The notes: generated by a model not told the origin, from the sequence alone. Counted from the stretch's first letter, positions 33,799 through 43,050 are shown. The stretch: 64,000 nucleotides of DNA from Streptomyces daqingensis (GCF_014645895.1 NZ_BMMP01000003.1:103949-167948); one strand, 5' to 3'. Program-made: numbers and translations.

Positions 33799-34473
33799 AT
33801 GCCCTTCGACCACAACGACCACTACCACCGGCTGCTGCTGTCACAGGTCCCGCACGGCGCCCGCACGGCCTTGGACGTAGGTTGCGGCACGGGACGGTTC
33901 GCGCGGCGGCTCGCCGGACGCGGACTGGAGGTCGACGCGATCGACCCGTCCGGGGAGACCGTCGACTGCGCGCGCGCCCTCTCGGCCCGCGACCCGGAAG
34001 CCCCCGCTCCCCGCTACCGCCAGGCCGATGTCACGGAGCTCGAACTGCCCCCGTGGCACTACGACTTCATCTCGTGCCTGGCCAGCATCCACCACATGTC
34101 CTTCTCGACGGCGGGAGCCCTTCGTGACGCCCTCGCGCCGGGCGGCGTCCTGGTGATCCTGGGCTGCTATCCGGCGAAAACCTGGTGGGACTGGGCGTGG
34201 TTCGTGGCCGCCGTACCCGTCAACGCCGTCGCGCGGCTCGCGGTGGCGGTACGGGAGCGGTTCCGGTCGCCCGGGAAGGCAACCGCCTCGGACGGGAAGG
34301 CGGCCTCCCCGGACGCGGGACGCGTCTCGGCGCCCACCAGGGAGCCGGAAGTGACGCTGCCGCAGATCCAGCGTGAGGCCGCCGGTCTGCTGCCCGGGTG
34401 CCGCATCCGCAGGCTGCTCTTCTGGCGCTACCTGCTCGTCTACCGCAACCACCCCTGCACGAAAGGGGGTTGA
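33799..34473 (+). CDS. Class I SAM-dependent methyltransferase
   Basis: A 224-aa protein with motif I ALDVGCGTGRFARRLAGRG, motif II VDAIDPSGETVDCAR and ADVTELELPPWHYDFISC, followed by the post-I LAPGGVLVILGCYP. Residues about 130-195 form an insertion with one hydrophobic stretch (WFVAAVPVNAVARLAVAV), and FWRYLLVYR ends the core. The acceptor is unknown. GGGAGGGTCGGAG precedes the ATG. The 297 bp upstream hold no recognised element. Confidence 0.88.
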   Translation: MPFDHNDHYHRLLLSQVPHGARTALDVGCGTGRFARRLAGRGLEVDAIDPSGETVDCARALSARDPEAPAPRYRQADVTELELPPWHYDFISCLASIHHMSFSTAGALRDALAPGGVLVILGCYPAKTWWDWAWFVAAVPVNAVARLAVAVRERFRSPGKATASDGKAASPDAGRVSAPTREPEVTLPQIQREAAGLLPGCRIRRLLFWRYLLVYRNHPCTKGG

Positions 34474-34570
34474 GCTAGGCCCCCGCGAGCCCGGCGGGGC
34501 ACGCGGGGATCACGTACGCACTGTCCACGGGCCCGGCGCCCGCGCGGAAGCGGCGGGCGGGCCGGCATGG

Positions 34571-35953
34571 TCACCCGGCCGGAAAGCCGTCCGCGTCGAG
34601 GATGCGCTCCGCGACCCGTACGGAGTCCACCAGCGGGTGCAGGGCGAGCGCACGCACCGCAGCGCGGCGCGAACCGTCCGCCGCCGCCTCGATGGCCGAC
34701 CGCTCCACGGCCTTGAGGCAGAGCATCAGCCCGAGCTGGTCATCTGCGACGGGCCCCACCGACAGCGGCCGGGCGCCGCCCGCGTCGACCAGGCACGGCA
34801 CCTCCACCACGGCGTCCTCGCCGAGCCCCGGAACCGCCCCCCGGTTGGGCACGTTGAGGATCAGCTTGGTGCGCTCGTTGCGCGAGATCGCCCGCATCAG
34901 GGCGAGCGCGACGCGGTCGTAGCCGCCCCCCTCCAGGTCGCAGGTGTCGCGCTCCCAGCCGCCGGTGGCCTCCCGGCTCTCGGCCATGTACGTCTCCTCG
35001 CGCTCCCGCCGCGTGCGCTCCCAGGCCGTGTAGGCCTCTGCCGGTGACGACGAGCGCGACGCCTCGTAGAAGCGGGCCTGCTGCTGCCGCAGGAACTCCC
35101 CGCGGGTGGCCTCCGCGTCCTGCACCGCGGCCAGGGCCTCCCGGTTGAAGTAGTAGTAGTGCAGGTACTCGTTGGGCACCGCGCCCAGCGTGCGCAGCCA
35201 CTCGGCGCCGAAGAGCCTGCCCTCCTCGAAGGACGTCAGCCGGGCCTCGTCGGCGAGGAGTCCGGGAAGCCTGTCGCTCCCGTCCTCGACGACGCGGCGC
35301 AGCCATCCGAGATGGTTCAGCCCCACGTAGTCGTAGTCGGCCCGGTCCGGGTCCGCCCCCGCCGCGCGGGCGGTGCGGCGGCACAGCCCGACGGGGGAGT
35401 CGCAGATGCCGATCACCCTCTCGCCCAGGCCCCGTTCGCGGAAGGTCCTGTTCATGGCCTCGGTGACCATCCCGGCCGGGTTGGTGAAGTTGACGATCCA
35501 GGCGCTTGGGGCGAGTTCGGCGACGCGCTCCGCGATGCGCACCGCGACCGGCAGGGTGCGAAGGCCGTAGAGGACGCCGCCCGCACCCACGGTCTCCTGG
35601 CCCAGCACGCCTTCGGCGAGCGGGAGGCGCTCGTCGCGCGTCCTGCCGTCCAGACCGCCGACCCTGATGGCGGAGAAGACGAAGTCGGCGCCGCGCAGGG
35701 CCTCGTCGAGGTCGGTCGTCGTGCGTACCGACGGCGGAGGCGAGGCAGGCGGCCGGCCCGAGCCCTCACCTCGTGCGGCGTGCCGCTCCGCCTGGTGCGC
35801 GAGAACGGCGCGGACGGCGTCCAGCCGCGCCCGCTCGGTGTCGTGGAGGACGAGTTCGGTGATGCGGCCCGCCGGGTCCCCGGCGTCCTCCAGCAGGGCC
35901 CGGTGGACCAGCGGTACGCGGAAACCCCCGCCGCCCAGCACGGTCAGCCTCAT
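34571..35953 (-). CDS. Family 4 glycoside hydrolase (6-phospho-beta-glucosidase-like)
   Basis: A 460-aa GH4 enzyme. It has the N-terminal Rossmann start MRLTVLGGGGFRVPLVHRAL, then NFTNPAGM (155-162), the metal Cys motif CDSP (184-187), NHLGW (213-217) and the C-terminal NVPNRGAVPGL. GH4 enzymes use NAD and Mn(II) in an oxidation-elimination mechanism. The family motif after Cys separates specificities (CNVP-like in 6-phospho-beta-, CDMP in 6-phospho-alpha-glucosidases); CDSP fits neither exactly, so substrate is open. The DeoR gene overlaps it by 4 bp and the PfkB kinase plus sugar ABC genes are divergent. Confidence 0.9.
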   Translation of the reverse strand: MRLTVLGGGGFRVPLVHRALLEDAGDPAGRITELVLHDTERARLDAVRAVLAHQAERHAARGEGSGRPPASPPPSVRTTTDLDEALRGADFVFSAIRVGGLDGRTRDERLPLAEGVLGQETVGAGGVLYGLRTLPVAVRIAERVAELAPSAWIVNFTNPAGMVTEAMNRTFRERGLGERVIGICDSPVGLCRRTARAAGADPDRADYDYVGLNHLGWLRRVVEDGSDRLPGLLADEARLTSFEEGRLFGAEWLRTLGAVPNEYLHYYYFNREALAAVQDAEATRGEFLRQQQARFYEASRSSSPAEAYTAWERTRREREETYMAESREATGGWERDTCDLEGGGYDRVALALMRAISRNERTKLILNVPNRGAVPGLGEDAVVEVPCLVDAGGARPLSVGPVADDQLGLMLCLKAVERSAIEAAADGSRRAAVRALALHPLVDSVRVAERILDADGFPAG

Positions 35954-36714
35954 GCTCGCGCCACCTCCACAGCTACCTCCACTCCGGCCTCGCGGAAGAC
36001 CGCGAGCGTGCCGGGGTCGGACGCCTGACCCGTGATCAGTACGTCGATGTCCTGCGGCCCGCAGATGCGGGCCGTCCCCGTGCCGGGGAACTTCCGTGCG
36101 GTGGCGAGCAGCACCACCTGCCGGGCGGAGCCCAGCATCGCCTTCTTCACGGGCACTTCGACGTCGGTGGTGTCGAGGACGCGGCCGTCCGGCAGTACGC
36201 CGCTGGTGCCGAGGAAGAGGCGGTCGGCGTAGAGGCCCTCCAGGCTCGCCTCGGTCAAGTGGCCGACGAGAGAGCGGTAGTTGCGGCGCACCTGCCCGCC
36301 GAGCAGCACGAGGGAGACGTCGGGGTCGTCCCGCAGCTCCTCGTACACGGCCAGGTTGCTGGTCGCCACGGTGATCTTCCGGCCGTGGAGCTGGCGGGCC
36401 AGCTGAAGCGTCGTGGTGCCGATGTCGAGCAGCACAACCTCGCCGTCCTCGACGGTGGCGGCGGCCCGCCGCGCGACGGCGTCCTTGTCCGCGAGGTCGT
36501 CGACGGCCTCCTCCTCGAACGGCCGCTCGGCGGCCTGCCGGGCCACCGCACCGCCGTAGACCCGGGTCAGCCTTCCCGCCCTGCCGAGGTCGTTGAGATC
36601 GCGGCGCGCCGTGGCCTCGCTGATGTCCAGCCGTTCGGCGATCTGGCCGACGGGCAGCACGCCCTCCTCGCGGAGGAGCCGGAGCAGCTGTTCGTGGCGG
36701 TGCTCGCGCAACAT
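35950..36714 (-). CDS. DeoR-family transcriptional regulator
   Basis: A 254-aa sugar regulator. The HTH_DeoR region is HEQLLRLLREEGVLPVGQIA and LDISEATARRDLNDLGRAGR; the sensor domain has the phosphosugar motif VLLDIGTTTLQLARQL, TSNLAVYEEL and GVLPDGRVLDTTDVEV. These regulators respond to phosphorylated sugars. The ATG at 36714 places the HTH 4 residues in. It is the first gene of the minus-strand pair with the GH4 gene and divergent from the PfkB kinase. Confidence 0.9.
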   Translation of the reverse strand: MLREHRHEQLLRLLREEGVLPVGQIAERLDISEATARRDLNDLGRAGRLTRVYGGAVARQAAERPFEEEAVDDLADKDAVARRAAATVEDGEVVLLDIGTTTLQLARQLHGRKITVATSNLAVYEELRDDPDVSLVLLGGQVRRNYRSLVGHLTEASLEGLYADRLFLGTSGVLPDGRVLDTTDVEVPVKKAMLGSARQVVLLATARKFPGTGTARICGPQDIDVLITGQASDPGTLAVFREAGVEVAVEVARA

Positions 36715-36737
36715 GCCCGGCAATCTAGCCTGAGTGA

Positions 36738-36792
36738 GCGAGTTTGCGCGAGTGTGACCGGCCTCTTGCACTTTCAGGGTCTGACGTGCAAG
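36738..36792. promoter_or_regulatory. Candidate DeoR operator region between deoR and pfkB-like genes
   Basis: Two features lie in the divergent region. GCGAGT occurs twice with a 10-bp period (36738-36743 and 36748-36753). A perfect inverted repeat CTTGCA (36765-36770) and TGCAAG (36787-36792) has a 16-bp spacer. Either could be the operator of the DeoR protein; the second could control the PfkB gene. Confidence 0.45.
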
Positions 36793-36890
36793 GTACCGCT
36801 CAACGCATGACGCCTGGGGAGGCGAAGGCCCCCCCGGCCGTTATGGCGGGGCGTTGCGGCAGGCAGGCGGCACGAGGGGCGGGAAGAGCA

Positions 36891-38000
36891 GTGAGTACGA
36901 CCGGGAGCGCACAGCCCGCGCCGACGTCGGCGGCACTGGACCCGCTGGCCGCGCTGCGCGACGACGGCGGCCCCGAGCAGGACGTCTTCCTCACCGGCAC
37001 CGTCTTCCTGGACATCGTCTTCACCGGGCTCGACCACGCCCCGGTGCGCGGCACGGAGTCCTGGGCGCGCGGCATGGGCTCCAGCCCCGGAGGCGTCGCG
37101 AACATGGCCACCGCGCTGCGCCGCCTCGGCCTGCGCACCTCCCTGGCGGCGGCGTTCGGCGACGACGTGTACGGCGACTACTGCTGGGAGTCCCTGGCCG
37201 ACAGCGAGGGCATAGACCTCGCGCCCTCGCACCGGGCCCCCGGCTGGCACTCGCCGGTCACCGTCTCGATGGCCTACGAGGGCGAGCGGACGATGGTCTC
37301 GCACGGCCACGAGGCACCGGCGCCCTGCGTGAGCGCCGCCCAGCGCCCGCGCTCCCGTGCCTGCTTCACCGCGCTGTCGCCCGGGCGGCTGGAGGGCTGG
37401 GCACGTGACGCCCATGACGAGGGCAGCAAGATCTTCGCCGACGTCGGCTGGGACGACACCGGCGCCTGGGACCCCGACACCCTCGCCGACCTCTCGTACT
37501 GCCACGCGTTCCTTCCCAACGCCGTGGAGGCCCAGCACTACACCCGCACCGGCTCACCCGAGGAGGCCGTCCGGGCACTTGCCGAACTCGTCCCCATCGC
37601 CGTGGTCACCAAGGGCTCCGAAGGCGCCGTCGCCGTCGACTCGCTCACCGGGGAGAGCGCCGACGTGCCCGCGCTGCCCGTGCAGGCCCTCGACCCGACC
37701 GGCGCGGGCGACGTGTTCGTCGCCGGGTTCATCAGCGGGACGCTCGCGGGCTGGCCGCTCGCCGACCGGCTCGCCTTCGCCAACCTCACGGCGGCTCTGT
37801 CCGTACAGCACTTCGGGGGCTCGCTGTCCGCGCCCGGGTGGCCCGAGGTCGCCGCGTGGTGGCAGTACGCCACGCGCTGCGGGGGGCAGAGCGAGGACGT
37901 GATGCGCCGCTACGCCTTCCTGTCGGACCTGCTGCCCGGCGCCGGCAGGGGGTCGTCGCTGCGCAGGGCAACCCCCACGATCGGCTTCCGCCCGTCCTGA
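36891..38000 (+). CDS. PfkB/ribokinase-family carbohydrate kinase
   Basis: A 369-aa kinase. The N-terminal PfkB signature region is GMGSSPGGVANMATALRRLG and the C-terminal one is LDPTGAGDVFVAGF, with the catalytic Asp in DPTGAGD and the ATP-binding VVTKGSEGAV. It phosphorylates a sugar or nucleoside hydroxyl. Its position between a DeoR/GH4 pair and a sugar ABC importer suggests it makes the 6-phosphate substrate for the GH4 enzyme. The GTG at 36891 follows GGAAGAG; an ATG at 36807 would add 28 unrelated residues. Confidence 0.88.
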   Translation: MSTTGSAQPAPTSAALDPLAALRDDGGPEQDVFLTGTVFLDIVFTGLDHAPVRGTESWARGMGSSPGGVANMATALRRLGLRTSLAAAFGDDVYGDYCWESLADSEGIDLAPSHRAPGWHSPVTVSMAYEGERTMVSHGHEAPAPCVSAAQRPRSRACFTALSPGRLEGWARDAHDEGSKIFADVGWDDTGAWDPDTLADLSYCHAFLPNAVEAQHYTRTGSPEEAVRALAELVPIAVVTKGSEGAVAVDSLTGESADVPALPVQALDPTGAGDVFVAGFISGTLAGWPLADRLAFANLTAALSVQHFGGSLSAPGWPEVAAWWQYATRCGGQSEDVMRRYAFLSDLLPGAGRGSSLRRATPTIGFRPS

Positions 38001-38027
38001 CCGCGCCCCGGCGCCCCTCCCGAACGC

Positions 38028-38060
38028 CCTGACACACCGTCCGTGCCTGACACACCGTCC
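38028..38060 (+). repeat. 15-bp direct repeat upstream of the sugar ABC genes
   Basis: CCTGACACACCGTCC occurs at 38028-38042 and 38046-38060, an 18-bp period, inside the 201-bp gap between the kinase and the binding-protein gene. It may be a regulatory element or a short duplication; no promoter is obvious. Confidence 0.5.
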
Positions 38061-38201
38061 TGAACGTTCCCGAAGCCCAGTCCCGAACGCCCCGACCAGC
38101 GTCCGACCACCGTCACCGGCACTCCCCGCGCGCTCCGTCCGGCCGCCGGCGGCGAGGAGCGGGACGCGGCCCGAACGTCCGGGACGCCGAGAGGAGACCC
38201 C

Positions 38202-39683
38202 ATGCGCTCTGTGAGCCCGCCGGCCGGCGGGAGTGTCCCCGGACGTGGAGCCGCGGCTCCGCACCGCCCCGCACCGCGGGCCGTCCGGCGCGGCGCCGCC
38301 CGGCGTGCCGCCGCGCTCACGGCCGCCCTCACCGCCGCGCTCCTCGCGGCGGCCTGCGTTCCCGGCACGGACGGCTCCGCCGCACCCGGTGCGGGCGGCT
38401 CGGGCGCGGCCGCGAGCGAGGTGCCCGACCCCGCCAAGGCGGGCAAGGCCACGCTGACGGTCTGGGACCAGGAGATCCGCGGCGGTCAGAACGCCGAACT
38501 GGAGCGCCTCAACAGGGAGTTCGAGGAGAAGTACCCGAACGTGCGCATCAAGCGCGTCGCCCGCAGCTTCTCCGATCTGAAGACGACCCTGAAGCTGGCG
38601 ATATCCGGCAACAAGCCGCCGGACGTCATCCAGGCCAACCAGGGCTATCCCGACATGGTCGCATTCGTGAAGGCCGGCCTGCTGCGCCCGCTCGACGACT
38701 ACGCGGGCATCTACGCCTGGAACACCCGCTACCCGGCCACCCTGCTCAACCTCAACCGGGTCTCCGCCGACGCCCGCAACTTCGGCACCGGGCGGCTGTA
38801 CGGCATCTCCCAGACGGGCGAGTACATCGGCGTCTACTACAACAAGGACGTCCTCGACGACGCAGGCGTCGAACCCCCCGAGACCTGGAAGGATCTGACG
38901 GACGCCCTGCCCGAGCTCAAGGAAGAGGGCGAACTGCCCGTCCAGTTCGGCAACTTGGACAAGTACCCGGCGATCCACACGTTCGGCGTGCTGCAGAACC
39001 AGGCAGGCGGAGCCGAGGAGGCACGCGAGAGCGTCTTCGGCCGCGGCGAGGGCTTCGACGACGACCCGACGCGCGAGGCCGCCCGGACGCTCGCCGACTG
39101 GAAGAAGCGCGGCTACGTCCCCGAAGGCGCCAACGGCACCGGATACGACGACGCCGCGAAGAAGTTCGCCGACGGCGAGGGCGCCTTCCTCATCACCGGC
39201 ACCTGGCAGCTCGCGGATCTGAAGAAGTCCATGGGCGGCAAGCTCGGCTTCATGCCGCCACCGCCGGCCGAGTCGGGAGCGCCACCGGTCACCACCGGCG
39301 GGCAGGGGCTCGCCTGGTCGGTCACCTCGCGCGCACGGCACCCCCAAGTGGCCGCCGCCTACCTCGACTTCATCACCAGCGCACACGCCGCCGACGTGAT
39401 GACCGAGGAGGGAGTGCTGCCCGCCCTGCCGGGGAAGGCCGCCCGCCGGCTCCCCGAAGGCAGCGCCGACGCGCAAATGGTCGACGGATGGCGGAAGTTG
39501 AACGACAGCGACGGCCTCGTCCCGTATCTCGACTACACCACGCCCACGTTCTACGACTCCCTCTCCGCCGACCTCCAGGGCGTCATCGACGGAAAGCTCT
39601 CACCCGGGGAGCTCTCCACGCGCATGCACCGCTCGTACACGTCCTTCCAGGACAAGCAGGCCGGCCGGAAGCCGAAGCCGTGA
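38202..39683 (+). CDS. Extracellular solute-binding lipoprotein, family 1 (sugar ABC)
   Basis: A 493-aa binding protein. A long Arg-rich N-terminus leads to a hydrophobic segment and Cys 52 in LLAAACV, a slightly atypical lipobox. The mature part has the family 1 features: TLTVWDQEIRGGQNAELERL, FEEKYPNVRI, PPDVIQANQGYPDM, YGISQTGEYIGVYYNKDVL and FADGEGAFLITGTWQL. It is the first of three ABC genes and probably binds an oligosaccharide or glycoside. GAGAGGAG precedes the ATG. Confidence 0.92.
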   Translation: MRSVSPPAGGSVPGRGAAAPHRPAPRAVRRGAARRAAALTAALTAALLAAACVPGTDGSAAPGAGGSGAAASEVPDPAKAGKATLTVWDQEIRGGQNAELERLNREFEEKYPNVRIKRVARSFSDLKTTLKLAISGNKPPDVIQANQGYPDMVAFVKAGLLRPLDDYAGIYAWNTRYPATLLNLNRVSADARNFGTGRLYGISQTGEYIGVYYNKDVLDDAGVEPPETWKDLTDALPELKEEGELPVQFGNLDKYPAIHTFGVLQNQAGGAEEARESVFGRGEGFDDDPTREAARTLADWKKRGYVPEGANGTGYDDAAKKFADGEGAFLITGTWQLADLKKSMGGKLGFMPPPPAESGAPPVTTGGQGLAWSVTSRARHPQVAAAYLDFITSAHAADVMTEEGVLPALPGKAARRLPEGSADAQMVDGWRKLNDSDGLVPYLDYTTPTFYDSLSADLQGVIDGKLSPGELSTRMHRSYTSFQDKQAGRKPKP

Positions 39684-40642
39684 GCGCCGTGTCCACCGGG
39701 GACCGCCCCGGCACGCGAGCGTCCCGGCGCGTCCGGCTCCCGTCCCGCGCGGCCGGGGGCCACAGCAGCCGGGCGCCGGGCCGGCCGCGTGCCGTCGGGT
39801 ACCTGTACGTGCTGCCCGCGCTCGTCCTGTACGCCCTCTTCCTGCTCGTCCCCCTCGGCCAGACGGCCTGGCTGTCGCTGCTGCACTGGGACGGGCTGAC
39901 GGCGGCCACCTGGGCCGGAGCCGACAACTACACCGCCCTGCTGACGGATCCGTCGCTGCGCGGGCCGTTCCTGCACGCGATCGTCCTGCTGCTCTTCTAC
40001 TCCGCGCTGCCCGTCGCACTCGGCCTGCTGCTGGCCTCGGCGCTCTCCCGGTTCCGCGTCAGGGGAGCCGCCTTCTTCCGCACGGTGCTCTTCCTGCCGC
40101 AGGTGCTGGCGATGGTCGTCGTCGGCGTGGCCTGGCGCTCGATCCTCGCGCCGGACGGGCTGCTCAACGACGCCCTGCGCGCCGTCGGGCTGGACTCCCT
40201 GACGCGGTCCTGGCTCGGCGACTACACGTGGGCGCTTCCGTCCGTCGGCGCGGTGGGCACCTGGGTGGAGACGGGACTGTGCGTGGTGCTCTTCCTGGCG
40301 GGCGCCCAGCGCATCCCCCGCGAGCTGTACGAGGCGGCGCGCGTGGACGGGGCGGGCCCGCTGCGGGAGTTCTTCGCCGTCACGCTGCCCGGGCTGCGCG
40401 CCGAGATCGCCGTCGCGCTCACGCTGACCATCGTCGCCGGACTGCGCAACTTCGACCTGATCTACATCACCACGAGCGGCGGGCCGGGCAACGCCACGTC
40501 GGTGCCCGCGTACGAGGTCTACCACCGGGCGTTCGAGACCAACGAGGTCGGAGCGGCCGCCGCCATGGGGATGGGGCTCACCGTGCTGATCTTCGTGCTG
40601 ACCGTCACCGTGTCCCGCCTCGTGGAAGGACGGAACCGATGA
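39680..40642 (+). CDS. Sugar ABC transporter permease (MalF/UgpA type)
   Basis: A 320-aa permease with a basic N-terminus, six predicted helices and the coupling loop LYEAARVDGAGPLREFFAVT, which contains the EAAxxDGA motif of sugar permeases. YVLPALVLYALFLLVPLG is the typical first helix. The GTG at 39680 overlaps the stop of the binding-protein gene. No ATPase gene is in the operon; such importers often share a common MsiK-type ATPase encoded elsewhere. Confidence 0.92.
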   Translation: MSAVSTGDRPGTRASRRVRLPSRAAGGHSSRAPGRPRAVGYLYVLPALVLYALFLLVPLGQTAWLSLLHWDGLTAATWAGADNYTALLTDPSLRGPFLHAIVLLLFYSALPVALGLLLASALSRFRVRGAAFFRTVLFLPQVLAMVVVGVAWRSILAPDGLLNDALRAVGLDSLTRSWLGDYTWALPSVGAVGTWVETGLCVVLFLAGAQRIPRELYEAARVDGAGPLREFFAVTLPGLRAEIAVALTLTIVAGLRNFDLIYITTSGGPGNATSVPAYEVYHRAFETNEVGAAAAMGMGLTVLIFVLTVTVSRLVEGRNR

Positions 40643-41460
40643 CCGGACGCCTCGAACGCACCGTCACCTACGGCATCCTGCTGCTCTTCGCCGCACTGAG
40701 CCTCACGCCCGTCGCCGGGATCCTCTCCACCGCCTTCGGCAGGCAGTCGTCGCTGGACACCGGCTTCTCGCTGCCGGACGGCCTCAACTGGGCCAACTTC
40801 GCGGACGCCTGGACCCGCGGGCACTTCGGCAGCTACCTCTCCAACTCGGTGCTGGTGGCCGTCGCGGTCGTCCTCGTCACGTCCCTCCTGGCGCTGCCGG
40901 CCGCCTACGCCTTCGGCGTGATGCGCTTCCCGGGTTCCGGCCTGCTCTTCTACACCTTCGTGCTGGGGCTCACGCTCCCGCAGGAAGCCCTCGTCGTACC
41001 GCTCTACTTCGACCTGCGGTACTGGCAACTGACCGACACCTACTGGGCGTTGATACTGCCGCAGACCGCGCAGTCCCTCGCCTTCGGCGTCTTCTGGATG
41101 CGCAGCTACTTCCGCAGCGTGCCCGCCTCCGTCATCGAGGCGGCCAGGCTCGACGGCGCGTCCAGCTGGGGCACGCTGTGGCGCGTCCTCGTCCCGATGG
41201 GCCGCCCGGCCATCTCCACCCTGGTCGTCATCGTCTTCATGTGGACGTGGAACGAGTTCCTGATGGCGCTGGTGATGGTCAGCGACGAGGCGCACCGCAC
41301 CGTCTCGCTCGGGCTCGCCTTCTTCCAGGGGCAGCACACCTCGGAGACGGCGCTGCTCGCCGCGGCGTCCGTGCTGATCGCCCTGCCCGTCGTGATCGTC
41401 TACGTGGTGCTGCAGCGGCGGTTCATCGAAGGCATGCTCACCGGCGCGGTCAAGGAGTGA
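40639..41460 (+). CDS. Sugar ABC transporter permease (MalG/UgpE type)
   Basis: A 273-aa permease with six predicted helices, the conserved LGLTLPQEALVVPLYF and the coupling loop VIEAARLDGASSWGTLWRVL, followed by WTWNEFLMALVM, which marks the MalG group. The ATG overlaps the first permease stop (ATGA). It forms the pore with that protein. A terminator follows 90 bp downstream. Confidence 0.92.
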   Translation: MTGRLERTVTYGILLLFAALSLTPVAGILSTAFGRQSSLDTGFSLPDGLNWANFADAWTRGHFGSYLSNSVLVAVAVVLVTSLLALPAAYAFGVMRFPGSGLLFYTFVLGLTLPQEALVVPLYFDLRYWQLTDTYWALILPQTAQSLAFGVFWMRSYFRSVPASVIEAARLDGASSWGTLWRVLVPMGRPAISTLVVIVFMWTWNEFLMALVMVSDEAHRTVSLGLAFFQGQHTSETALLAAASVLIALPVVIVYVVLQRRFIEGMLTGAVKE

Positions 41461-41550
41461 CGCCGACGGCCGGGCCGCAGCGCCGTGCGGTCCGGCCGCG
41501 AGCCCGCCGGTCCCCACCGGTACCCGCGGGCCGCCCCGGGCGCCGCCGCC

Positions 41551-41582
41551 CCGGTCTCCGCGGTCCGCGCCGCGGAGACCGG
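41551..41582. terminator. Bidirectional terminator hairpin
   Basis: A perfect 13-bp stem (41551-41563 with 41570-41582) and a 6-nt loop sit between the convergent sugar permease and sugar-porter MFS genes. Confidence 0.85.
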
Positions 41583-41592
41583 AACGGCACCC

Positions 41593-43005
41593 TCAGGCGT
41601 TCACCGGCTCTTCGGCCCTGGCCGAGGGCTTGCGCAGCGCCTTCTCGATCTCCTCGAGCGTCCGGCCCCGCGTCTCGGGCACCCGCCGCAGCACGAAGAT
41701 CCAGCAGGCGGCGTTCATCAGCGCGTAGACCATGAAGGTCGCCGTGCGCCCGAAGGTGTCCACGGCGGTCAGCGCGGTCAGCGCGATGACCAGGTCGAAA
41801 CCCCACACGGCGGTCGTGGCCAGGCTCATGGCCGGACCCCGCACCGCCAGCGGAAGCACCTCCGGGCCGATCAGCCACACGACGGCCTGCATGCTCGCCC
41901 CGTTCAGGAAGATGTAGGCGAACAGCGAGAGGATCACGGTCCACTTCTGCCCCGCCGTGCCGTCGCCGCCGAGGAAGGCCAGCGCGAGCACGGCCATGGC
42001 GAGGCCCGACCCCGGCAGCAGCCACAGCAGCAGCCGGCGCCGCCCCGTCCGGTCCACGAGGAGGGTCCCGGCGATACCGGCGAGGACGAGCATCACGCCG
42101 ATCCCGACACCCGTGAGCAGCGCGGTGCTGTCTCCGAAGCCCGCGTCGGTGAGCAGCTTCGGCGCGTAGTACACCATCGCGTTGATGCCCGTCAGCTGCG
42201 AGAACGCGGCGATGCCGAGCGCCACGACCAGCGCCGGACGCACCCAGTTTCCGCGCAGGGCGCGCCAGCCCGCGCCGCGCTCCTTGGTCCGCACGTCCAC
42301 GATCTCGGCGATCTCGCCGTCGATGTCCGAGCCGGGGACGCGCAGCCTGCGGAGGACGGCGGCGGCCTCGTCCGTCCGCCCCTTGCCGACCAGCCAGCGG
42401 GGGCTCTCGGGCAGCGGCAGCATGCCCACGGCGAGCACCACGGCCGGGATCGCGGCCAGTGCGAACATCCAGCGCCAGCCGCCCGGCCCGGCCAGGGCGT
42501 ACCCGACGAGGAAGGAGATGAGCTGGCCGATGGCGACCATGAGCTGGAAGAGCACCATGAGCCGTCCGCGGATCGCGGCGGGCGCCGTCTCCGCTATGTA
42601 GACGGGGACGGTGTTCGAGGCCGCCCCGACGGCCAGTCCGAGTACGAACCGGGCGGCGATGAGCGTGCCCGTCCCGGGCGCGACGGCCGCGGCGACGGCG
42701 CCGACGGCGAAGAAGACGGCGACGCCGGTCACCACGGGCTTGCGGCCGTAGCGGGCGACGAGCGTCCCGGAGACCGGCGCTCCCACCATGGCGCCCACGA
42801 GGATGGCGCTGACCACGATCTCCTGTGCCCGTGAGGAGAGATGCAGGTCACGCCCGAGGTCCACGAGGGCGCTGGCGATGATGCCGGTGTCGTAGCCGAA
42901 GAGCAGACCTCCGAGCGCGGAGATCGCGGCGACGGCGTAGAGCAGCGGAGGCTGCCGTACCGCAGCGGCGGAGCCTGCCGTCTGCGGGGGTGCGGGCGTG
43001 GTCAC
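41593..43005 (-). CDS. Sugar-porter MFS transporter
   Basis: A 470-aa protein with 12 predicted helices and the sugar-porter signatures: GGLLFGYDTGIIASAL in helix 1, YGRKPVV loops, PVYIAETAPAAIRGRL, LPESPRWLVGKGR between the halves, QLTGINAMVYYAP in helix 7 and VPETRGRTLEEIE at the end. This is the XylE/GalP/inositol permease family, proton-coupled. The GTG at 43005 has GAAGGG upstream. It follows the PhyH-type gene by 45 bp, so the two are probably co-transcribed under the LacI regulator. Confidence 0.92.
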   Translation of the reverse strand: MTTPAPPQTAGSAAAVRQPPLLYAVAAISALGGLLFGYDTGIIASALVDLGRDLHLSSRAQEIVVSAILVGAMVGAPVSGTLVARYGRKPVVTGVAVFFAVGAVAAAVAPGTGTLIAARFVLGLAVGAASNTVPVYIAETAPAAIRGRLMVLFQLMVAIGQLISFLVGYALAGPGGWRWMFALAAIPAVVLAVGMLPLPESPRWLVGKGRTDEAAAVLRRLRVPGSDIDGEIAEIVDVRTKERGAGWRALRGNWVRPALVVALGIAAFSQLTGINAMVYYAPKLLTDAGFGDSTALLTGVGIGVMLVLAGIAGTLLVDRTGRRRLLLWLLPGSGLAMAVLALAFLGGDGTAGQKWTVILSLFAYIFLNGASMQAVVWLIGPEVLPLAVRGPAMSLATTAVWGFDLVIALTALTAVDTFGRTATFMVYALMNAACWIFVLRRVPETRGRTLEEIEKALRKPSARAEEPVNA

Positions 43006-43050
43006 GTGCGGCCCTTCTTTCGTGTTGCGGTCGTACACGGCGTCACGCCG

